Shown: positions 28,542 through 37,297 of the stretch, piece after piece
How the letters are laid out: each line of letters begins with the position of its first letter
Numbering within the stretch: the stretch's first letter is position 1
Assembly (NCBI RefSeq): GCF_000737765.1
Contig: NZ_JPRI01000002.1
Location: forward strand, 248,001-312,000
Length of the DNA: 64,000 bases
DNA from: Chryseobacterium vrystaatense
Lineage (GTDB): Bacteria; Bacteroidota; Bacteroidia; Flavobacteriales; Weeksellaceae
Direction: 5' to 3'
Program-made: the position numbers and the translations under genes
The notes under the pieces: generated by a model
The model's input: only the letters and a program-made list of their open reading frames with translations
Told to the model about the DNA's origin: nothing
The model's database searches: none

Positions 28542-29350
28542 TCAATTACATTCAGATAATTAATCGGAAAAGTGGTCATGCCCTTTATGGTACCGGTAAA
28601 TTTTTCGATTTGATTTTTCCAAAGAAGTAGATTGAAATCAACGTTCGTTAATGAAATAATGCCCTGCTCTACTCCTGAACTAATTCCATTTGAGTTCCCA
28701 CTTACTAAAATATTGCTCAGTGAACCCACACTGCCATCCGACATAAAACCTAAATCCCGTAATGGTTTTGAAAGATTCAGTATTACGTAGCTTGAAGTGA
28801 TAGGTGTTGAACAAATTATACTGACATCTAAATAGCCAATTGTTCCTATTCGCCGCGCATCGATTTGCCCAGTTATTCCTAGACCTGATGTTCCTAATCT
28901 ATATATTTTTGTAGATAATGTATGCTGACGAGGATTTGTAGGAAAAGGAAGGTATGTGTTCCACGAGGATTGTTCAGAAATAGTATTTGCAGAAAGTGTT
29001 TCGTCCAATACGATAAGAGCATCGTAATAAGTAGGCTCCTTAAACATCTGATTCCAAAACATACCATTGAAATAGTAGTACCCTTCTTCAACAATATGAA
29101 TGACTTGACCCAAAAGATTTGATGCAGGTTGAGTCACGTAAACAATGGCACCTTTTTGCAATACTGAATAAGTTTTATTTGCAAGTTGATCACCTGTAAT
29201 TCTTGGGGGAATTATGCCATCAAAGTGATTGGGCAGATCTGGTTTGCCGACAATATCCAAAGTTGCTGCGGGTGTCTGCGTATTAACTCCAACCTGAGCT
29301 TTAACGATAATTGCAAAAACAAATATTAAAAGGTTAAATGATTTTTTCAT
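28538..29350 (-). CDS. Secreted surface-type protein heading the transfer operon
   Basis: A 270-residue exported protein with signal peptide ending IVKAQ, followed by VGVNTQTPAATLDI, a motif common at the start of flavobacterial surface proteins that carry repeat or fibre-like domains. The remaining sequence is beta-rich and Thr/Ser-rich (ARRIGTIGYLDVSI) with no family I recognise. Its stop overlaps the mobilization gene start by 4 nt, so it is the first gene of the leftward transfer operon. It may be a surface adhesin or exclusion protein; this is inference. Confidence 0.72.
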   Translation of the reverse strand: MKKSFNLLIFVFAIIVKAQVGVNTQTPAATLDIVGKPDLPNHFDGIIPPRITGDQLANKTYSVLQKGAIVYVTQPASNLLGQVIHIVEEGYYYFNGMFWNQMFKEPTYYDALIVLDETLSANTISEQSSWNTYLPFPTNPRQHTLSTKIYRLGTSGLGITGQIDARRIGTIGYLDVSIICSTPITSSYVILNLSKPLRDLGFMSDGSVGSLSNILVSGNSNGISSGVEQGIISLTNVDFNLLLWKNQIEKFTGTIKGMTTFPINYLNVIE

Positions 29351-29371
29351 TTTTTGATAAAATTTCTACGG

Positions 29372-29402
29372 CAAAGTTGTATCATAAAAACCTCTAAAAC
29401 AA
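29372..29402 (-). promoter_or_regulatory. Candidate promoter of the transfer operon
   Basis: On the minus strand a TTG (29402-29400) is followed after 20 nt by CAACTTTG (29379-29372), one or two bases from the Bacteroidota -7 element TAnnTTTG. It lies 22 nt upstream of the ATG of the secreted-protein gene. Only a weak match. Confidence 0.35.
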
Positions 29403-29562
29403 TAGTTTTGATGGGAGTTGGGCTAATTAAGAACACTCTGGATGAGTCTAGAATCTATAAAGATTAAAAAAGAATAAATTGGATTAGTTTGGAATCTTAA
29501 CTTAAATTTCACCTAACATAAAAAAACAAGTTCCGCCGTTTTTTCTCCTTTTTGCAGAAAAG

Positions 29563-29623
29563 GCAAGATCGTCTTTGTACTCGAAAATTTGCCAAAATTT
29601 GTGGGTACAAAGACACATCTTGC
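29563..29623. repeat. Inverted repeat, oriT candidate
   Basis: GCAAGATCGTCTTTGTAC at 29563-29580 and GTACAAAGACACATCTTGC at 29605-29623 are reverse complements apart from a 1-nt gap and small mismatches, with a 24-nt AT-rich spacer. Further symmetry extends outward (CCGCC/GCGGC with poly-T/poly-A). Long hairpins next to the nick site are typical of relaxase substrates, and the relaxosome genes lie 1 kb away. The nick site itself cannot be identified from sequence. Confidence 0.5.
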
Positions 29624-29816
29624 TCAAAAAAAGCCGCTTATTTTTCGGAGTTCTGAAAAACGATTAATAGTATTGATAATCAGCAGTTTTGATTCTTTTA
29701 TTGTTTTTATTGGAAATGTGTGGAAGTGAAGTCTGAGCATACGAAAGTAAATAATAAATCCTTTCAAAGTGATAATTTATCTATCGTATTGTAGATCAAA
29801 TCGTAAGGATTTTGAC

Positions 29817-29986
29817 CTGTACTTATCTTAAGCAGGTGACCTGTATATGATTTACGCAGGTATGAACTCCAGCTGTATGTGTATTACGCAGGTTTGATGA
29901 TCGGCATGATTCTATTTTATGATGATGATCTGTATCTTATTTACACAGGTATGAATTTAAAGCTGTATTTATTTTATGCAGGTTGA
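29817..29986. repeat. Five 24-25-bp direct repeats
   Basis: Copies start at 29817, 29841, 29873, 29930 and 29963, with consensus CTGTAT-N5-TTAYGCAGGT-N-TGA. The ends ACCTG and CAGGT of the first copies are inverted with about 13 nt between them, so each copy is itself a small dyad, as expected of a protein-binding site. A degenerate copy may lie at 29903-29925. They could be relaxosome or regulator binding sites in the intergenic region. Confidence 0.6.
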
Positions 29987-30391
29987 TGACTAGTATAATC
30001 CTTTTTATACAGTTTGCAGGGAAAGCTACAGCAGAGTTCACAATACATTCCGTCAAATTAAAAAAGGGAAGAGAACCTGACATCCCCTCAAAGCTTTTTT
30101 GTTCGGAAAAACGTAGGACTTTAGACTTTGGAATTGCGTTTTGCAAAAAAGCGAAGTGGCTTTGAAAGGACATCCAACAAAACCAACCCTAAAAGCAACC
30201 GCCATCATTGCCCGGAAATCAACAACAGGATATCTTTACTGAATTACCGCCAGATAAAAATAAACATTGTAAATATTATTGAAAATGAAAAAGAGCGGAT
30301 AAAAAAAATGATCCGAATTTGCAACATTTGGTGCAACAGGGGTAAACTTCACTAAATATTTTTTTAAACAATTTTGGTAGTTAAAATATTA

Positions 30392-30407
30392 ATCGTAATA
30401 TTGCGAT
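30392..30407. promoter_or_regulatory. Palindromic operator upstream of arsR
   Basis: ATCGTAATATTGCGAT is a 16-bp palindrome with one mismatched pair, 18 nt upstream of the ATG at 30426 and next to a TA-rich -7-like element. ArsR proteins bind such dyads and repress their own operon until arsenite binds. Confidence 0.65.
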
Positions 30408-30425
30408 GTATAATTTTTGATAAAA

Positions 30426-30755
30426 ATGGGAGTTACAAAAACTGAAATATACACGGAACAGCAGAACCGTTTAGCAACTTCGCTAAAGGCATTGGCTCAT
30501 CCTGCACGCATAGCTATCCTGCAATATATCATTAAACAAAATGCCTGTATTTGTAATGACTTGGTAGAGGAATTGGGATTGGCACAAGCTACCATTTCGC
30601 AGCATTTGAAAGAACTAAAAAACATTGGTATTATCAAAGGAAATATAGAGGGAACCAGTGTATGCTACTGCATTGATGAAAATGTCTGGCAGCAGATTAA
30701 GAAGGAACTCAATACTTTCTTTGTTGACGATATAGGTATTGATAAATGTTGCTAA
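30426..30755 (+). CDS. arsR: ArsR-family arsenite-responsive repressor
   Basis: A 109-residue winged-helix repressor (MGVTKTEIYTEQQ...). The first ATG is at 30426; a TTG at 30417 in frame gives a 3-residue longer form and is less likely. Helix-turn-helix: LGLAQATISQHLKELKNIG. The metal site pattern NACICNDL carries two cysteines as in ArsR, and the C-terminal CC may add ligands. It opens the arsenic operon with an operator at 30392 and, before the next gene, a second half-similar site at 30777. Confidence 0.9.
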   Translation: MGVTKTEIYTEQQNRLATSLKALAHPARIAILQYIIKQNACICNDLVEELGLAQATISQHLKELKNIGIIKGNIEGTSVCYCIDENVWQQIKKELNTFFVDDIGIDKCC

Positions 30756-30776
30756 GCATTTATTTTAACCAAATCA

Positions 30777-30792
30777 ATCGTAATAATGCAAT
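30777..30792. promoter_or_regulatory. Second ArsR-like site inside the operon
   Basis: ATCGTAATAATGCAAT shares 13 of 16 positions with the operator at 30392-30407 and lies 22 nt upstream of the DUF6428 gene. It may give the downstream genes their own ArsR-controlled promoter. Confidence 0.5.
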
Positions 30793-30814
30793 ATAACAAT
30801 TAAATAATGAAATT

Positions 30815-31279
30815 ATGAAACTATCAAAAATCAAAGAAATCTTACCAACATTAGAGCATGTTGAATTTCAATTAGAGAACGGAACGTTTGTTCCCGAACA
30901 TTTCCACGTTACCGAAGTTGGGCAAATCAATAAAATTTTTATTGATTGTGGTGGTGTAATCCGCAATGAAAAAGTTGTCAATTTCCAATTATGGAATGCT
31001 GACGATTACGAACATAGATTGAAGCCAACCAAACTATTAAATATCATCAAACTATCCGAAGAAAAATTAGGTATGGAAGATGCCGAAATTGAAGTAGAAT
31101 ATCAAATTGATACTATCGGGAAATATGATTTGGATTTCAACGGAAAAACATTCGTACTGAAAAGTAAAACAACAGCTTGTCTTGCTCAGGATGCTTGCGG
31201 TATTCCTGTCGAAAAGCAAAAAATAAAATTATCAGCGTTGAATAATGCTTCCTGCACACCTAATTCAGGATGTTGTTAA
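30815..31279 (+). CDS. DUF6428 family protein of arsenic operon
   Basis: A 154-residue cytoplasmic protein, a DUF6428-type member usually found in Bacteroidota arsenic operons (LPTLEHVEFQLENGTFVPEHF at its start in parts, then HFHVTEVGQINKIFIDCGG). It ends in a cysteine-rich tail, ACLAQDACG and CTPNSGCC, which could bind arsenite. The exact role is not known; it may be an arsenite chaperone or accessory factor. The arsenate reductase gene starts 20 nt downstream. Confidence 0.85.
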   Translation: MKLSKIKEILPTLEHVEFQLENGTFVPEHFHVTEVGQINKIFIDCGGVIRNEKVVNFQLWNADDYEHRLKPTKLLNIIKLSEEKLGMEDAEIEVEYQIDTIGKYDLDFNGKTFVLKSKTTACLAQDACGIPVEKQKIKLSALNNASCTPNSGCC

Positions 31280-31298
31280 ACCCTTTAAATCAATCAAA

Positions 31299-31913
31299 AT
31301 GTATAAGAATTTAGTTGAAACAATAAACAATGTTACTACTTTTCAAAACATCAGTGAAGAACGCAAAAATATATTACGACCACTGATAGATTTTGTACAG
31401 CAAAAAGTAAACAATAGTCAGGAAATAAGTATCAACTTCATTTGTACCCACAATTCCCGAAGAAGCCATTTATCGCAGGTTTGGGCACAGGTAGCAGCAG
31501 CACACTATGTTATCCCAAAGGTACATTGTTATTCGGGTGGTACAGAAGAAACGGCATTATTCCCGAAAGTGGCAGAAGCATTGACACATCAGGGATTAAG
31601 TATTTTCAAAATAGCAGATACCGACAATCCTGTATATGCCATAAAGTATAGTGATAATTCTTTGCCGATTGTTGGTTTCTCCAAAAAATATGATAGCCCT
31701 TTCAATCCTGTATCAGCGTTTGCAGCTATTATGACCTGTTCACAGGCAGACGGCGGATGCCCTTTTATTGCAGGAGCAGAAAAGAGAATACCTATCACAT
31801 TTGAAGACCCTAAAATTTCAGACAATACACCGGAACAATCAAAGGTCTATGCTGATAGAAGTTTACAGATAGCAACGGAAATGTTCTATGTTTTTTCAAT
31901 GATTAAAATGTAG
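31299..31913 (+). CDS. arsC: Arsenate reductase (low-molecular-weight phosphatase type)
   Basis: A 204-residue protein starting MYKNLVETINN. The phosphatase loop FICTHNSRRSHLSQ gives the CX5R motif (Cys49 to Arg55), followed by a partner Cys in IMTCSQADGGCPF, as in thioredoxin-type reductases that turn arsenate to arsenite. I chose ATG 31299; an upstream ATG at 31245 would overlap the DUF6428 gene and add 18 residues without family support. The efflux gene begins 3 nt later. Confidence 0.9.
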   Translation: MYKNLVETINNVTTFQNISEERKNILRPLIDFVQQKVNNSQEISINFICTHNSRRSHLSQVWAQVAAAHYVIPKVHCYSGGTEETALFPKVAEALTHQGLSIFKIADTDNPVYAIKYSDNSLPIVGFSKKYDSPFNPVSAFAAIMTCSQADGGCPFIAGAEKRIPITFEDPKISDNTPEQSKVYADRSLQIATEMFYVFSMIKM

Positions 31914-31916
31914 CCG

Positions 31917-32960
31917 ATGCAACCAAAACTAAAATTCTTAGACAGATACCTTACCTTATGGATATTCCTTGCAATGGCAGTAGGTATAGGATTGGGATAT
32001 ATTTTTCCCGGTATTTCAAAAATTACAAATGCGCTATCCGTAGGCACTACAAATATTCCGTTGGCAATAGGTTTAATATTGATGATGTATCCGCCATTAG
32101 CAAAGGTTGATTATTCATTATTGCCTATGGCGTTTAAGGATAAAAAAGTAATTGGTATATCCTTATTGCTGAATTGGGTTATCGGTACAGTGCTAATGTT
32201 CGGGTTAGCCGTTTTATTTTTAAGGAATGAACCCGATTATATGACAGGTTTGATACTGATAGGTTTGGCAAGATGTATCGCAATGGTAATCGTTTGGAGT
32301 GATTTAGCTAAAGCAAACAGAGAATATACAGCTATGTTAGTTGCATTAAACAGTATCTTCCAGATATTTACTTACAGTTTTTTAGTATGGTTATTCATCA
32401 ACGTATTACCTGCAAAATTAGTATTAGCCAATTTCAATGTAAGCGTATCAATGAAAGATGTTACCGAAAGCGTATTGATATATTTAGGTATTCCTTTCTT
32501 GGCAGGTTTTTTAAGCCGATACATCCTTGTAAAATCAAAAGGTATAGAATGGTATAACCGGAAATTTGTACCCAAAATATCGCCCATTACATTGTATGCT
32601 TTACTGTTTACTATAGTATTGATGTTCAGTCTGAAAGGCGATAAAATAGTAGAGTTGCCAATGGATGTAGTAAAAGTAGCAATACCGTTAATCATCTATT
32701 TTATACTTATGTTTTTCGTGAGCTTCTTTATCAATAAATCTCTTAAAGTTCCTTACGATAAAAACGCATCCATCGCATTTACAGCCACAGGAAACAATTT
32801 TGAATTGGCAATAGCCGTAGCAATATCGGTTTTCGGTATTCATTCGCCACAGGCATTTGTGGGCGTTATCGGCCCATTGGTGGAAGTTCCTGTACTGATA
32901 TTATTGGTACGTGCAAGTTTGTGGCTAAAGAAGAAATATTATGACCAAAATGCTCATTGA
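31917..32960 (+). CDS. acr3: ACR3-type arsenite efflux permease
   Basis: A 347-residue membrane protein with about ten helices, beginning [17 protein letters not shown]. Signature parts of the ACR3 family are visible: [45 protein letters not shown] and [17 protein letters not shown]. The Cys in ARCIAMV is the conserved arsenite-binding position. It exports arsenite across the inner membrane and completes the operon arsR-DUF6428-arsC-acr3. Confidence 0.93.
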   Translation: MQPKLKFLDRYLTLWIFLAMAVGIGLGYIFPGISKITNALSVGTTNIPLAIGLILMMYPPLAKVDYSLLPMAFKDKKVIGISLLLNWVIGTVLMFGLAVLFLRNEPDYMTGLILIGLARCIAMVIVWSDLAKANREYTAMLVALNSIFQIFTYSFLVWLFINVLPAKLVLANFNVSVSMKDVTESVLIYLGIPFLAGFLSRYILVKSKGIEWYNRKFVPKISPITLYALLFTIVLMFSLKGDKIVELPMDVVKVAIPLIIYFILMFFVSFFINKSLKVPYDKNASIAFTATGNNFELAIAVAISVFGIHSPQAFVGVIGPLVEVPVLILLVRASLWLKKKYYDQNAH

Positions 32961-33199
32961 TGCTTTGAATAAAGAAATGATATAAAGAAAGTCAGCAAAC
33001 TACTTGACCAGTTTTCCATTTGGCAGATATAAATTTAAGCAATATTAAAAATGAAGAATTGGACAACGCAGTGGATAAATACATCAATTGACAACTGTTC
33101 TACAATTACAAGAAAATATTAATTGTAATTTTATAGAGCTTATTTTAAGCTAATTTCAAATAAAGCACAAAATATATCACAACACTCTTTATAAAAAAT
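32961..33199. other. Intergenic region with relic and inverted repeat
   Basis: A short unexplained open stretch (encoding ADINLSNIKNEELDNAV, 33018-33090) has the look of a gene relic. The inverted repeat AATTACAA / TTGTAATT, with an 11-nt spacer (33104-33130), sits 70 nt upstream of the AraC-type gene and could be its operator. Confidence 0.35.
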
Positions 33200-33739
33200 A
33201 TGGTTTGCAACCGTTGTATTATGGTAGTGCAGAATGAATTGGAGAAGCTTGGATTGACTGTGAAAAATATAAAGCTGGGAGAAGTTACCTTGGATAAAGA
33301 ATTAGCTGAAAACGTTAAAACCAATTTAGTGCAAGCACTGACTGTATTAGGTTTTGAATTAATAGATGATAAAAAAAGCCGAATTATAGAAAAAATAAAA
33401 AATATTATTATTGACCTCGTTCATCATCAGGATGGCGAAACAAAATACAATTTGTCGGATGTTTTAAATAGCAAGATACACCACGACTATAATTATCTCT
33501 CTAATTTATTTTCAGAAATTGAAGGCACTACTATCGAAAAATATTTTATTGCCCAAAAAATAGAGAAGGTAAAAGAATTATTGGTATATGATGAACTATC
33601 TTTGAGTGAAATTGCTTTCCGTTTAAATTACTCAAGTGTAGCCTATTTAAGCAACCAATTCAAAAAGGTAACAGGACTTACCCCAAGTTATTTCAAGCGA
33701 ATACGAGAGGATAAAAGAAAACCTTTGGATAAGGTCTAA
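33200..33739 (+). CDS. AraC-type regulator with HMA-like metal-sensing N-terminus
   Basis: A 179-residue protein. The N-terminus MVCNRCIMVVQNELEKLG resembles the heavy-metal-associated domain with a CxxC pair; the C-terminal 100 residues are an AraC-type double helix-turn-helix (LSLSEIAFRLNYSSVAYLSN and FKKVTGLTPSYFKRIRED). The combination suggests a copper or other metal sensor for the adjacent operon; it reads the same way and starts 84 nt upstream of the CopA gene. The exact metal is inference. Confidence 0.82.
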   Translation: MVCNRCIMVVQNELEKLGLTVKNIKLGEVTLDKELAENVKTNLVQALTVLGFELIDDKKSRIIEKIKNIIIDLVHHQDGETKYNLSDVLNSKIHHDYNYLSNLFSEIEGTTIEKYFIAQKIEKVKELLVYDELSLSEIAFRLNYSSVAYLSNQFKKVTGLTPSYFKRIREDKRKPLDKV

Positions 33740-33822
33740 GTAAATCTTACAAATCATTCCCAAAATTCCACAACGAAAAAATGGAAACAATACGGAACTT
33801 TGTATCATAAAACTCATACAAA

Positions 33823-36363
33823 ATGGTACACAAATATCAAGTAACAGGTATGACCTGTGGAGGTTGCGAAGCAAAGGTGAAATCAGCTTTATTAAAGGTT
33901 GAAAATGTGACAAATGTTGAAGTTTCAAAAGATGAAAACTCAGCTACCCTGACAATGGATAAACACATTCCAACTACACAATTGCAAAAAGCATTAACCG
34001 CTGTTGGAAAATATACCATAGAAATGAGCAATAACAAAAGCCCACAACATACCACGACAAATGAACCAGTGGCAAAATCCTGCTGCTCTGCTCATTCTCA
34101 CGATGATAAAAAAACAATCGAAGTGACTAGCAATATAAAAGGCAAATACTATTGTCCAATGCATTGTGAAGGCGATAAAACTTATGATAAAGCTGGCGAT
34201 TGCCCTGTTTGTGGAATGCATTTGGTAAAAGAAGCAGAATTGAATGTAAAGAAAACGATGTACACCTGCCCAATGCATCCCGAAGTTATTCAAGATAGTC
34301 CGGGTTCATGTCCTATATGCGGAATGGATTTAGTACCCATGGAACCAAGCGATTCCGAAGAAAAAAAAACCTATCTGGATTTGCTTAAAAAAATGAAAAT
34401 TGCAACCCTCTTTACGGTGCCAATTTTTATTATTGCCATGATGGAAATGGTACATAACAATCCGTTATTTCAAATAATGGACAGCAACATGTGGAACTGG
34501 GTGCAATTTCTGTTTTCAATTCCTGTTGTTTTCTATGCTGGTTGGATGTTTTTTGTACGAGCTTGGAAATCCATAATCACTTGGAATCTAAATATGTTTA
34601 CCCTTATCGGAATAGGAACTGGAGTTGCATTTTTGTTTAGTATTGTAGGAATGCTGATTCCGAATATCTTTCCGGAAGAATTTAAAACCGAACACGGAAC
34701 CATTCATCTTTATTTTGAAGCAGCAACAGTAATCATTACACTGGTCTTGTTGGGACAATTGTTAGAAGCAAGAGCACATAGCCAAACCAGTGGAGCTATA
34801 AAAGCGTTATTACAATTAGCACCAACCGAAGCTACTTTGATTGGTGAAGGGGGCGATAAAGTGATTTCCATTCATGATATTAAGAAAGGTGATTTATTAC
34901 GCGTAAAACCAGGAGATAAAATTCCAGTTGACGGAAAAATAACCGATGGTGAAAGCAGTATTGATGAAGCAATGATTACAGGAGAACCAATTCCCGTTGA
35001 CAAAAAGAAAGACGATAATGTAATTTCGGGAACAATCAACGGGAACAAATCATTTGTAATGATGGCCGAAAAAGTAGGTTCTGAAACATTACTTTCTCAA
35101 ATTGTACAAATGGTTAACGATGCTTCTCGTTCAAGAGCACCCATTCAAAAATTAGCCGATAGTATTTCTAAATATTTTGTACCCATTGTAGTAATCATTT
35201 CAGTAATTACCTTTTTTGTTTGGGCACTATTTGGTCCAGAACCAGCGAAGGTTTATGGATTTATAAATGCCATTGCAGTTTTAATCATAGCTTGTCCTTG
35301 TGCTTTAGGTTTAGCCACGCCGATGTCTGTGATGGTGGGTGTGGGCAAAGGAGCACAATCTGGAGTATTAATTAAAAATGCCGAAGCCTTAGAAAATATG
35401 AATAAGGTGGATGTTTTAATAACAGATAAAACAGGAACGCTAACTGAGGGAAAACCTTCTGTAGAAAAAATTTACGCATCAACTAATAACGAGGATGATT
35501 TATTGCAAAATATAGCTTCCTTAAACCAATACAGTGAACATCCATTGGCACAAGCAGTAGTCAATTATGCCAAAACAAAATCTATTTCATTAATTGGAGT
35601 CAAAGATTTTGAAAATGTTACAGGAAAAGGAGTTACAGGAACGGTTACCAATAGAAAAGTAGCATTAGGCAATAAAAAACTAATGGAACAGGTTAAGGCA
35701 ACTATTTCTAACGATTTAGAAACCAAAATTATTGCAGAACAAAAACTTGGTAAAACGGTTTCTTACATTGCTGTTGATGATGTTACAGTTGGTTTTGTTT
35801 CAATTACCGATGCGATAAAAACTTCGAGTGCAGCAGCGATAAAAGAACTAATGCTCCAAGGTGTAGAAGTAATTATGCTTACTGGCGACAATGTTAATAC
35901 AGCCAAAGCAGTAGCGGATGAATTAGGTTTATCTTCCTATAAAGCAGGATGCTTACCCGAAGATAAACTCAACGAAATTAAACGTTTACAAGCAGAAGGG
36001 AAAATTGTAGCTATGGCTGGTGATGGTATAAATGATGCTCCGGCATTAGCACAAGCCAATATCGGAATAGCTATGGGAACTGGAACTGATGTAGCCATAG
36101 AAAGTGCCAAAATAACTTTAGTAAAAGGCGATTTATTAGGTATCGTTAAAGCAAAAAATTTGAGCCATGCTGTTATGAAAAACATCAAGCAAAATTTATT
36201 CTTTGCCTTTTTCTACAATGTGCTTGGTGTTCCAATTGCAGCAGGTATTTTATATCCGTTTTTCGGAATTTTATTATCTCCAATGATTGCAGCTTTAGCA
36301 ATGTCTTTAAGTTCTGTATCGGTAATCGTAAATGCATTGCGATTACGCAGTTTTAAACTTTAA
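33823..36363 (+). CDS. copA: Copper-translocating P1B-type ATPase
   Basis: An 846-residue heavy-metal ATPase. Order of parts: N-terminal HMA domain with GMTCGGC at 9-15, two heavy-metal-binding YHS-like segments (CPMHCEGDKTYDKAGDCPVC and CPMHPEVIQDSPGSCPIC) near 110-180, membrane helices, TGEP actuator motif, CPC motif (ACPCALGLATP near 490), phosphorylation motif DKTGTLT near 535, and MAGDGINDAPAL. It exports Cu(I) from the cytoplasm. Neighbours are the AraC-HMA regulator and the copper periplasmic genes. Confidence 0.95.
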   Translation: MVHKYQVTGMTCGGCEAKVKSALLKVENVTNVEVSKDENSATLTMDKHIPTTQLQKALTAVGKYTIEMSNNKSPQHTTTNEPVAKSCCSAHSHDDKKTIEVTSNIKGKYYCPMHCEGDKTYDKAGDCPVCGMHLVKEAELNVKKTMYTCPMHPEVIQDSPGSCPICGMDLVPMEPSDSEEKKTYLDLLKKMKIATLFTVPIFIIAMMEMVHNNPLFQIMDSNMWNWVQFLFSIPVVFYAGWMFFVRAWKSIITWNLNMFTLIGIGTGVAFLFSIVGMLIPNIFPEEFKTEHGTIHLYFEAATVIITLVLLGQLLEARAHSQTSGAIKALLQLAPTEATLIGEGGDKVISIHDIKKGDLLRVKPGDKIPVDGKITDGESSIDEAMITGEPIPVDKKKDDNVISGTINGNKSFVMMAEKVGSETLLSQIVQMVNDASRSRAPIQKLADSISKYFVPIVVIISVITFFVWALFGPEPAKVYGFINAIAVLIIACPCALGLATPMSVMVGVGKGAQSGVLIKNAEALENMNKVDVLITDKTGTLTEGKPSVEKIYASTNNEDDLLQNIASLNQYSEHPLAQAVVNYAKTKSISLIGVKDFENVTGKGVTGTVTNRKVALGNKKLMEQVKATISNDLETKIIAEQKLGKTVSYIAVDDVTVGFVSITDAIKTSSAAAIKELMLQGVEVIMLTGDNVNTAKAVADELGLSSYKAGCLPEDKLNEIKRLQAEGKIVAMAGDGINDAPALAQANIGIAMGTGTDVAIESAKITLVKGDLLGIVKAKNLSHAVMKNIKQNLFFAFFYNVLGVPIAAGILYPFFGILLSPMIAALAMSLSSVSVIVNALRLRSFKL

Positions 36364-36647
36364 ATGAATTATTCAATAAACAAAATGGAAAAGAATAATC
36401 AAGACTTACGATTCAAAACAAATATTAACTGTGGTGGATGTGTAGCATCTGTAAAACCTCATTTGGATAATACCATGGTATAATATGCCATTGGGAAGTA
36501 GATACAACTAAAGACAAGGTGCTTACCGTAAAATCAGAAGGAATTACACAAGAACAGGTAATTGAAACTGTACAGAAAGCAGGTTTTAAGATAGAACCAT
36601 TAAACAAAGATAATTTCCTTATCCTAATAACCTGTTTAGTTATTTAA
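36364..36647 (+). pseudogene. Frameshifted HMA-domain metallochaperone
   Basis: From ATG 36364 (or 36385) the frame reads DLRFKTNINCGGCVASVKPH, then stops at TAA just past VKPHLDNTMV. The following sequence continues in another frame with WEVDTTKDKVLTVKSEGI and EQVIETVQKAGFKIEPLN, ending at 36647. Together these make one HMA-type chaperone with the CGGC metal motif, interrupted by a frameshift around 36475. It follows CopA by 0 nt and in an intact form would deliver copper to it. Confidence 0.75.
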
Positions 36648-36799
36648 CTTATAACAAACACTTTAGGTAATTAACTGTATATTTATTTTAATAAGCATAA
36701 AAAGGACTATGCAGACTAGTGATTTAGATATTTTATCTATAATTCTGTGTTTGCAGTTCACGAAAGTGCAAAATATAGCAATTAAAAGAAATAATTTCA

Positions 36800-36807
36800 T
36801 AATTTTG
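36800..36807 (+). promoter_or_regulatory. Bacteroidota -7 element upstream of Cys-rich protein gene
   Basis: TAATTTTG matches TAnnTTTG exactly. No good -33 TTTG is seen at the usual distance, so the promoter is only partly supported. Its predicted start point lies about at 36812, close to the GTG/TTG codons. Confidence 0.4.
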
Positions 36808-36809
36808 TA

Positions 36810-37202
36810 GTGTTGAAAAATTTGAGTAAACATATCAGCTTTGTCATCTTACTATGTTTGGGCTTTTTCCTAATGCCAAGCATAAGCTATGCTTGTGCAA
36901 AAAAAACAACTAAGACAGAGCAAAAGTCCTGCTCAAAAGATCAATCTGCAAAAGCAGAACATAAAAGCAGTTGCAAGGACAAGTCCTGTAAAAAATGCAA
37001 AAATGGTCACGACTGCGACGGCAATTGTAAGCACAGTTCATGTGGATGTAGCACTTCTTCATCTTCTGTAAGCTTACCAATACCAATAGATTTAAAAACA
37101 GCTAACCCTTTTGCTGAAATTAAAAAGCAAAAATTCGGTTTCAAAGAAGCCTACTATTCTTCAGGCTACTCTTCCATTTGGCAACCACCTAAAATAAGCT
37201 AA
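36810..37202 (+). CDS. Cysteine-rich periplasmic protein of the copper operon
   Basis: A 130-residue exported protein with signal sequence LCLGFFLMPSISYACAKK. The mature part contains many Cys/Lys pairs (KSSCKDKSCKKCKNGHDC and SSCGCSTSS), suggesting metal binding like a small metallothionein-type chaperone. The start is GTG 36810 or the following TTG; no ATG is available in frame near the signal. It lies between the HMA relic and the HMA-DUF3347 gene. Confidence 0.65.
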   Translation: MLKNLSKHISFVILLCLGFFLMPSISYACAKKTTKTEQKSCSKDQSAKAEHKSSCKDKSCKKCKNGHDCDGNCKHSSCGCSTSSSSVSLPIPIDLKTANPFAEIKKQKFGFKEAYYSSGYSSIWQPPKIS

Positions 37203-37297
37203 AACGATGGCTTGTTAGCCATACGTGTGCCTTGTCGAAAGCTGAATCCAGTTTTCGCAAACTCTTCGTATATCTTATTAAATTAAAAAAAATAAAA

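Larger units (their letters stand above)
29403..30391. other. Long non-coding region with oriT-like structure
   Basis: About 1 kb without a convincing gene, between the divergent transfer operon and arsenic operon. It holds an 18-19-bp imperfect inverted repeat (29563-29623) and five 24-25-bp direct repeats (29817-29986), described separately. The short frames at 29937-30173 and 30128-30355 lack family features and are probably not expressed. The position directly upstream of the relaxase genes is where a transfer origin is expected. Confidence 0.6.

Noticed and set aside
29937..30355. Short frames of 60-78 residues in the gap before the arsenic operon
   Set aside because: No signal, domain or ribosome-site support, and they overlap the direct repeats.
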